DNA of 46,190 bases from Candidatus Zixiibacteriota bacterium (GTDB lineage: Bacteria > Zixibacteria > MSB-5A5 > GN15 > FEB-12), in assembly GCA_029860345.1 (NCBI GenBank), contig JAOUBJ010000023.1, positions 1 through 46,190 of the forward strand. The letters run 5' to 3'. Positions 40,882-46,190 of this stretch are shown piece after piece. Made by a program: the position numbers and the translations under genes. The notes under the pieces are model-generated. The model was not told the origin of the DNA, did no database searches, and worked only from the letters and a program-made list of their open reading frames with translations. Numbering within the stretch: the stretch's first letter is position 1; every line of letters begins with the position of its first letter.

Positions 40882-42399
40882 CTACCTTAGGTTGTCGTCC
40901 CGATAAGTGCGGTATAGCGGCGAGATATAGCGCTGTGAATGATCGACTAACTCGGCCTGAAGAGCCTCAGGGATTTCCACACGATACTTGATAAGATCAA
41001 CCATCCGTTCAAACGATGTAATGGTTACCTCCCACCAGGGCGAAGGATCATTGATATGCGTCCTGATGAAGATCTGTTCAATTCCGAAATCGTGCGAGTT
41101 CAACCCGTTCATCCGATCATGTTCTTCACGGCATAGATAGGCAAACGACGGCGCCGGCCCCTCGTTAATCAAAAAGTCCCGACGCTCGGCAATGCCGCTG
41201 GATGACAATACACCCACACCGAAACCGTTAATGGCAAGATCCTCCTGAGGCACCAATAGGTGCAACGGCAAGTTGCCGATTACGATGGAGATGTCATCGA
41301 GCTTTATGCTCAACTCGATGTAACCGGACTGACTCGTTGGGCGGGCGCGCCTCTGCTCAGGCGACAGCCAGTTGTAATCCGTGTGTGGTGTTACGCGGGA
41401 AACCGATGCCTCATGCACCTTGGCGAGAAAACTAAGATCGAACTCCCGGCGGTCAGTGAAGGAGTACTTGCCCGGCTCGACAAAGTCCGACAGATAGCAT
41501 CTCTTTGTCGTCATCTCACTCAACGTGGTCGGCTTTTCCTTTTGTCCGTCATTGTCCACCAGCACATACCCTTTGGCCAGTTTGCGCCGCGAATCCTGAG
41601 AAGAGTATCCGGCCACATCGTCGGAGCAAAGGGACACCGCAAAGCGTCCCAGCGTGTCGGTGACGGTGCGCAGCCGGGGCAAGTCGAGGGCGACCGGCTC
41701 GGTTGACCAGATGGTCGCCGCAGATGCAAACTCTTCGCTCACGCCGTTAGCCTCGGCCAAAAGTTTATTGTAGAGTTCCGGTGGCATATTGAACCACGAA
41801 TGATAAATCTCACCGCTGCGATCGCTGGCATTGAGCTCCCACAGCCCCGGTTTGAGACAGTTGTTGATGACACCAACACGGATAGGGCGAACGAGCTCGT
41901 TAGGGACGAAACTGTAGTCACCGGACAGACGCCAGGGGGCGGCCTCCTCAAGACTGCTTTCGAAGTGTGCGCTTTTGTCGCCCGGGCGGCCGACCGGTAC
42001 ACTGAGCGAGTTGCGCGAATACTCAGCCAACATGAGATTATACGCATCGAACTCATCCGGTTGGTCGGCTGCATGATAGTGCAAACGCGGCACCAGGCGA
42101 TCCAGAGGCAGGTTGACCACCTGCATCTCATGTTCTGAGTTCTTGGCGTGGAAGATGATCCGGGCTATGTTTCCCTCGGTCGTAATCTCCACTTGATCGA
42201 CCTCCTCAAGCCAGTGGCCGCCGCGCAGGAACGACTGCGTAGAGGGGGTGTACAGGTAGCCTTTTTCGGTTACATCTTCAAGGGTGGGCGATACTTCTAC
42301 TCGTCCCCAGTTGCTTTCCCGACAACCGATCCATAGAATCTGTCCGAGGATAGCAAAGGCCAAAACACCCAGAAGAAGGAGTCTACTCTTCAAAGCCAC
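40882..42399 (-). CDS. Lipoprotein-like exported protein of unknown function
   Basis: The start is GTG at 42399, overlapping the end of the FG-GAP gene by ten bases; 505 residues. The N-terminus ALKSRLLLLGVLAFAILGQI, then LWIGC, is a signal peptide with a possible lipobox Cys, so the product may be anchored to a membrane facing outward. The rest shows no family I can name. It is a beta-rich soluble protein with two similar segments on either side of the middle (VVNLPLDRLVPRLHYHAADQ and VIGNLPLHLLVPQEDLAING), suggesting an internal duplication. The gene is translated with the FG-GAP protein and may form a surface complex with it. Confidence 0.8.
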   Translation of the reverse strand: MALKSRLLLLGVLAFAILGQILWIGCRESNWGRVEVSPTLEDVTEKGYLYTPSTQSFLRGGHWLEEVDQVEITTEGNIARIIFHAKNSEHEMQVVNLPLDRLVPRLHYHAADQPDEFDAYNLMLAEYSRNSLSVPVGRPGDKSAHFESSLEEAAPWRLSGDYSFVPNELVRPIRVGVINNCLKPGLWELNASDRSGEIYHSWFNMPPELYNKLLAEANGVSEEFASAATIWSTEPVALDLPRLRTVTDTLGRFAVSLCSDDVAGYSSQDSRRKLAKGYVLVDNDGQKEKPTTLSEMTTKRCYLSDFVEPGKYSFTDRREFDLSFLAKVHEASVSRVTPHTDYNWLSPEQRRARPTSQSGYIELSIKLDDISIVIGNLPLHLLVPQEDLAINGFGVGVLSSSGIAERRDFLINEGPAPSFAYLCREEHDRMNGLNSHDFGIEQIFIRTHINDPSPWWEVTITSFERMVDLIKYRVEIPEALQAELVDHSQRYISPLYRTYRDDNLR

Positions 42400-45062
42400 C
42401 TGACGACCCCTTCACTTTTGAAGATGAGCGCCGTCTTGTTGAAAGAACCATCCATCTCAATCCTGGTCATGGTGCGTTCAATATCGGGCCAATGTACTTC
42501 CAATGTGTGCGCACCGTCGGCGCCCAACCCGAAAAGCAGGTCCTCGAACTTATTCGAGAGGAAACCGCCCTGCCCGGACCTTTTGACCCGGAGGTGTTTT
42601 CCGTTCACTACCACTCTGGCGCCGATCGCATCGCGGTTGAAACTCCCCGGCGAGTCGTCGACCAGTCGTACCTTGAGCCAACGGTTTTCGGAATAAGTAT
42701 TGATGAACAGTCGCGAATCACCCGGTTCGTAATCGGTGGGTGTTGGATAGTTGTAGTTATGGGCCGGCAACACATGGGGGCGTCCATCCATCATCACTTT
42801 CAAATTCATCGACCTGGAACTACGGCTGTCGTACCCGCCCTGGTTCCTGACCAGAATGTCGGCAAAGCCGTCACCATTGACATCGGCAGCTACTGCCGCT
42901 CGACCGTTTTCCGCCGTCTGAATCATGTCCTGGTTGGTCACTTTTTCCTGAATGTCCGGACCCTGCATGGCCCAGTTGGATCGGTCGAAGCTGTAGACCA
43001 TATCTCGCTTGCCCCAATTCTGACGCGGCGCGCGACGATAGATTATGCCGTCCTCATCCAACCGGTCATAGCGCAGTTCTTTGATATTCAAAAGATGATG
43101 CTCAACAGTCTGATCGGCAAACCTCAGTTCACCGTCCGGCTTGGTGCAGTTGGCAAAGAACCTCCCCGGCCCGGTACCGGAAATAGGAAAGAGGCCGCCG
43201 CCACGACCATAGAGACATCCGACATAGTACAGATCAAGGGAGCCGTCGTTCTGAGCGTCGAAGCAGGTAGCACCCCACGCAAACTCATAAGCGTTAAGCT
43301 CGTTGGGATCAAACCGGGGCAGCGTGACTCCTTCCGGAGCATGCCGTCGGTAGTTGTTGGGGATGGTTACGTCGGGCGGCAGGACTTTGGACCGCTGCAC
43401 CCGGTTGGCCAATTCAGTGTTAAAGTCGCGACCATCGATCAACGAATGGCGTGTGTCGTGCTTGTCGTTGTAAAACTGCGCGAAAATGGTTGCATTCAGG
43501 ATCACCGGTTCGAACAGATCATAGGGATCCGGGGTTGCAAAGGCGTGATTCATGACGGCGCCACCGAGGTTGCCGACAAAAAGATCCTCGTGCAGATCGT
43601 TGTTAAGATCGCCGGGCGCAAAAGTCATCCAGTATCCTGATCGATGTGAGCGCGCATGCCGGCTGTGGACAAACTTTTCACCCCGCTGGTTGAGATACAA
43701 CCGGGTGTAACCCATGTCGTTGGCCACCCATACATCGGGATAGCCGTCGTCGTTTACATCCTGGAGCAGTGCCGACCAGGAAATCTGGCCGTGCTCCCCT
43801 TCCTGTCCGTTGATGTTCAGGTACTCCGGTTGGAAGGCCTCATACTCCATGAACCAGATCGAGTATTCTTTTGGTAAGAAAGGAATCTCCCGTAGTTTGT
43901 AATAGTACGGCATCGGGTTTTCATCGTCGTAGACACCGTCCACATCCATCTCGCCAGCGCGTTCGACGAATTTCATTTCGCCCGTCTGGGCCAGTTGGTT
44001 GATGTATAGACAATTCGCCCCGCCGGCCCAGTACTGCGAACCACCGACCCAGTAGTCGATATCGCATGTGTTGCCCACGAAAACATCGAGGTCGCCATCA
44101 AGATCGATATCGGCCACCGACAGTGAGTAGGTCGCCCGGAATCCCTCGAGGCCGGATTCTCGACTTGCATCTTTCCACTCCGGTAAGCCATCGTTGTCGG
44201 CGTCACCCATATTCAGATACAGCGAGTTGGCGCCTTCGGCTTCGATACCGCGCGCCGATTCACGCTTGTCTTCGATGGAATGCCTCGGGGTGTAATCGAC
44301 AAAATACAATCCCTGGGCAGCCAGCGGCTGTTTTGATTTTCTGGCCTCGCGTCCGACCGGATTGACAAACTGCATCAATACCCGCTGTGTTTTCGGATGT
44401 GACCAGAACATCCCTTTTGGTTCGTTGCCGACCAGGAGGTCCAGGCGGCCGTCATTGTTGAAATCGGCCGCGACCGCAACGTTGGAACCACGCCCCCACC
44501 GCTCCTCGGAGTCGTCGACGGATTCCCGGGGGTAGAGGTAATCCTCGACCAGCAACTCTTCTTTCACAAATTCATCATTCGCAGCAGCAGCTTTACCGGC
44601 CTGAATAAAGAGAGGATAACCGTCGCGGTCATTACCCCGATTGATGTACAGCCCATTGTGCTGGTAGCGCGGCTTATCTGTCAGGACACCGGCTTGGTCG
44701 GTGGGACGGGTCCAGTTCTGACCGTCCTGACAAAAGTAGACGTCCAAAAGGTCATCACCGTTGGCATCGAACAGCAGCACCCCGGCCGCGCCATACTGGC
44801 TGAACTGGTTGGACCAGCACTTGGCATCTTCATCGAAACAATCAAGCTCGTAGAATGGTCGCACGCGACCGGTCATATCAAACTGCTCACCGTCGGCCGA
44901 CTCGCTCACCTGCTTAAGGTCCCGCAGGGCCTCCAGTGGCGTATCGTCTACGAAAGTAAGACTGCGCTCATAGACAGTGGTTCGCACCAAGTGGACAATA
45001 ACTTGATTTCCGACCAGCACAACGACAATGAGCACAGCCAGGATTATCAAAAACAGTCGCAT
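42390..45062 (-). CDS. FG-GAP/VCBS repeat protein with C-terminal ASPIC/UnbV domain (CRTAC1-like)
   Basis: The 890-residue protein is exported or membrane-anchored by MRLFLIILAVLIVVVLVGNQ. It carries several Asp-rich FG-GAP/VCBS units, such as VAADFNNDGRLDLLVGNE, VADIDLDGDLDVFVGNT, LQDVNDDGYPDVWVANDMG, PGDLNNDLHEDLFVGNL and DVNGDGFADILVRNQ, which probably fold as a calcium-binding beta-propeller. The end, FNRDAIGARVVVNGKHLRVK and onward to LEVHWPD, is the ASPIC/UnbV domain. Such proteins are extracellular; proposed roles are adhesion or ligand binding. Its stop overlaps the start of the lipoprotein-like gene, so they form an operon. A firm domain call; the role is unknown. Confidence 0.9.
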   Translation of the reverse strand: MRLFLIILAVLIVVVLVGNQVIVHLVRTTVYERSLTFVDDTPLEALRDLKQVSESADGEQFDMTGRVRPFYELDCFDEDAKCWSNQFSQYGAAGVLLFDANGDDLLDVYFCQDGQNWTRPTDQAGVLTDKPRYQHNGLYINRGNDRDGYPLFIQAGKAAAANDEFVKEELLVEDYLYPRESVDDSEERWGRGSNVAVAADFNNDGRLDLLVGNEPKGMFWSHPKTQRVLMQFVNPVGREARKSKQPLAAQGLYFVDYTPRHSIEDKRESARGIEAEGANSLYLNMGDADNDGLPEWKDASRESGLEGFRATYSLSVADIDLDGDLDVFVGNTCDIDYWVGGSQYWAGGANCLYINQLAQTGEMKFVERAGEMDVDGVYDDENPMPYYYKLREIPFLPKEYSIWFMEYEAFQPEYLNINGQEGEHGQISWSALLQDVNDDGYPDVWVANDMGYTRLYLNQRGEKFVHSRHARSHRSGYWMTFAPGDLNNDLHEDLFVGNLGGAVMNHAFATPDPYDLFEPVILNATIFAQFYNDKHDTRHSLIDGRDFNTELANRVQRSKVLPPDVTIPNNYRRHAPEGVTLPRFDPNELNAYEFAWGATCFDAQNDGSLDLYYVGCLYGRGGGLFPISGTGPGRFFANCTKPDGELRFADQTVEHHLLNIKELRYDRLDEDGIIYRRAPRQNWGKRDMVYSFDRSNWAMQGPDIQEKVTNQDMIQTAENGRAAVAADVNGDGFADILVRNQGGYDSRSSRSMNLKVMMDGRPHVLPAHNYNYPTPTDYEPGDSRLFINTYSENRWLKVRLVDDSPGSFNRDAIGARVVVNGKHLRVKRSGQGGFLSNKFEDLLFGLGADGAHTLEVHWPDIERTMTRIEMDGSFNKTALIFKSEGVVRWL

Positions 45063-45145
45063 GTTACGTTCTAAAGATGTATTGCCAATGTTAATCGCTC
45101 ACGCCGGGTTTGTATCATCCCAGCGTTTCGGAATCTCAAATGGGG

Positions 45146-45733
45146 TCATCGTTGCTCACACAGGCGGGCGATCCGGTCACTGGCCCCGTATGCTGTTTGG
45201 AGTTCCTGCACCAATTGTGAGGATTCAGTGTGGATATCCGCGGTAAACCGTTCCCGATGCACTCTGTCAAATTTGGCCGACAACTCACGCTGTTGTTCGG
45301 CTGTCAATAGCCGATCCACCGCGGGAAACAGGTTCAAGTCTTCTTTGCAGATGTGATGAGCCAACAGCAGCACATAGCTGCGAGCAAATTCTACGAAATC
45401 GGTGGTGTCGGGAGCCGCACCATCTATAATGGCCTCAATTTCATCATTAACTGACATCCGGAGAGCTCGTCCCATTGTATGTTCGGTGGAAAGTTCATTC
45501 ACCAGCGGTACGATCTCCGACAGCCCCAGTGACTCAATGAGGTCAAAGAGCAGGTCTTCTTCTTTGGCATGGTGACAGTGATCGGCAAAGGCACTCATGA
45601 ATTCCGTAATACGCACCAAGTCGGTGGCCGCAACCGGTTCCTTTCGCTCGATGCGATCACAGGCGGCATCCAGGACGGCCAGCATTTTTTTGATGGTATC
45701 GTGCTCCGACCTAAGAATCTCTGTAGCCTTCAA
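45146..45733 (-). CDS. Hemerythrin HHE domain protein
   Basis: The start is TTG at 45733, with GAGG six bases upstream; 195 residues. The four-helix hemerythrin fold is indicated by EILRSEHDTIKKMLAVLD (first His), ADHCHHAKEEDLLFDLIE (His and Glu ligands), ELSTEHTMGRALR (His) and LLAHHICKEDLNLFPAVDRL (His and Glu ligands). The protein should bind a di-iron centre and may sense or handle oxygen, nitric oxide or iron, which suits an anaerobe whose reductase is oxygen-labile. It stands alone, 83 bases from the FG-GAP gene, transcribed in the same direction. The ligand set looks complete. Confidence 0.9.
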   Translation of the reverse strand: MKATEILRSEHDTIKKMLAVLDAACDRIERKEPVAATDLVRITEFMSAFADHCHHAKEEDLLFDLIESLGLSEIVPLVNELSTEHTMGRALRMSVNDEIEAIIDGAAPDTTDFVEFARSYVLLLAHHICKEDLNLFPAVDRLLTAEQQRELSAKFDRVHRERFTADIHTESSQLVQELQTAYGASDRIARLCEQR

Positions 45734-46153
45734 CTATAACCTCACACTAACAGGTAACGCGCTCGTGACGCGAAAACTCATCTTTGGCTATTTCCGAACA
45801 AGTCATTGGTTTGACATCAAAACAAGCGACCCCTGTCTGACAGCCGTCGAGACCGATTTCCATTCGACTCACGCCGTCGAGATCGCCTGATATCGATTAT
45901 AATGTCCATCCGGGGTCCACGCAAGCGATTTTCCGCACCAACTATCCGGACTGACCTGGACTCCAGATCCGCCGAGTGTCGCCGGCGCCCTTAGTTCTTA
46001 CAACTATATACGCTGTGTCCCCTCGCCGGTTGGCCTGTCCACATTCTTCGGTTCGATTTGTAGTGTTCCCGCAAAGTGATAATGTCCTATTTGAGCAAAG
46101 TAGAAATGTCCTATTGATCAGCTATAATATGTCCCAAAAAGACAGGGATGTAT
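45734..46153. other. Intergenic region and left part of an insertion sequence
   Basis: 45734-46040 shows no convincing gene. From about 46060 the sequence takes the form of an IS end: AATGTCCTATT occurs at 46081-46091 and again at 46105-46115, with a related ATGTCCC at 46129-46135. A TATAAT box lies at 46123-46128 and an AGGGA ribosome site follows. The exact IS boundary and terminal repeat cannot be fixed because the other end is outside the window. Confidence 0.55.
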
Positions 46154-46190
46154 ATGGCCAGAGAGGACATTGTCAGGATGAGTTTGCGGG
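46154..46190 (+). CDS. Start of an IS transposase (integrase-type), cut by the window edge
   Basis: ATG at 46154 is five to six bases after AGGGA and opens MAREDIVRMSLR before the sequence ends. This resembles the start of DDE integrase-type transposases that begin M.R.DI..MS..EL, and it follows the repeated AATGTCCTATT units typical of such an element's end. Only 12 codons are visible, so the family call is tentative. Confidence 0.5.
   Translation, partial: MAREDIVRMSLR

Noticed and set aside
42492-43640. 382-codon plus-strand frame
   Set aside because: It lies wholly opposite the FG-GAP gene, whose domain motifs are unambiguous; long antisense frames are common at this base composition.

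Overview
The window looks like chromosomal DNA of an uncultured, strictly or facultatively anaerobic Gram-negative-type bacterium. Its GC content is moderately high by eye. The gene mix fits an FCB-group candidate phylum such as Zixibacteria: a DUF5916 outer-membrane protein, a CRTAC1-like FG-GAP protein, an M48 protease, FbaB-type aldolase and four-subunit 2-oxoacid:ferredoxin oxidoreductase. This placement is an impression from gene content; no marker gene was compared. No rRNA, tRNA or CRISPR array was seen.

Layout. (1) 1-12.3 kb is a general housekeeping and envelope region. It holds a secreted protein cut by the left edge, an M48 protease, a frameshifted GIY-YIG endonuclease gene between two palindromes, a nucleotidyl cyclase-domain protein, class I fructose-bisphosphate aldolase, an ABC-2 exporter pair, a GNAT acetyltransferase, a DUF5916 protein and a STAS protein. 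(2) 12.4-25.5 kb is a TetR regulator followed by an anaerobic aromatic-acid cluster. It has four benzoyl-CoA reductase subunits in the order bzdN-O-P-Q, a ferredoxin (bzdM-like), a large multi-cluster NAD(P)H:ferredoxin oxidoreductase (bzdV-like), a small Cys protein, a Zn alcohol dehydrogenase resembling 6-hydroxycyclohexenecarbonyl-CoA dehydrogenase, and beta-oxidation enzymes. (3) 25.5-27.4 kb is a two-gene island on the opposite strand: a RelA/SpoT-domain protein and an unrecognised partner with its own promoter. (4) 27.7-40.9 kb carries a four-gene 2-oxoacid:ferredoxin oxidoreductase. It is followed by a LeuA/LeuC/LeuD/LeuB-like set whose specificity residues do not look like leucine biosynthesis, then a thiolase and an ADP-forming acyl-CoA synthetase. 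(5) 40.9-46.2 kb has a lipoprotein-like protein, an FG-GAP/ASPIC-UnbV protein, a hemerythrin-like protein and the start of an insertion sequence.

How the parts may work together (inference): benzoyl-CoA is dearomatised by the ATP-dependent reductase using reduced ferredoxin. The ferredoxin could be charged by the bzdV-like enzyme and by the 2-oxoacid oxidoreductase. Ring products pass through dehydrogenase, hydratase and thiolase steps to acetyl-CoA, and ADP-forming acyl-CoA synthetase recovers ATP. The LeuABCD-like set could make a 2-oxoacid for the oxidoreductase, for example by a Re-citrate synthase, aconitase-like and isocitrate dehydrogenase route. Benzoate-CoA ligase and a clear ring hydrolase are not in the window.

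A striking overall feature is the density of short palindromic repeats in nearly every intergenic gap, in at least five families. One copy lies inside the protease reading frame. One pair tightly brackets the GIY-YIG gene, and the same palindromes recur as gene-less pairs elsewhere. All calls come from reading the sequence; no database search was possible.
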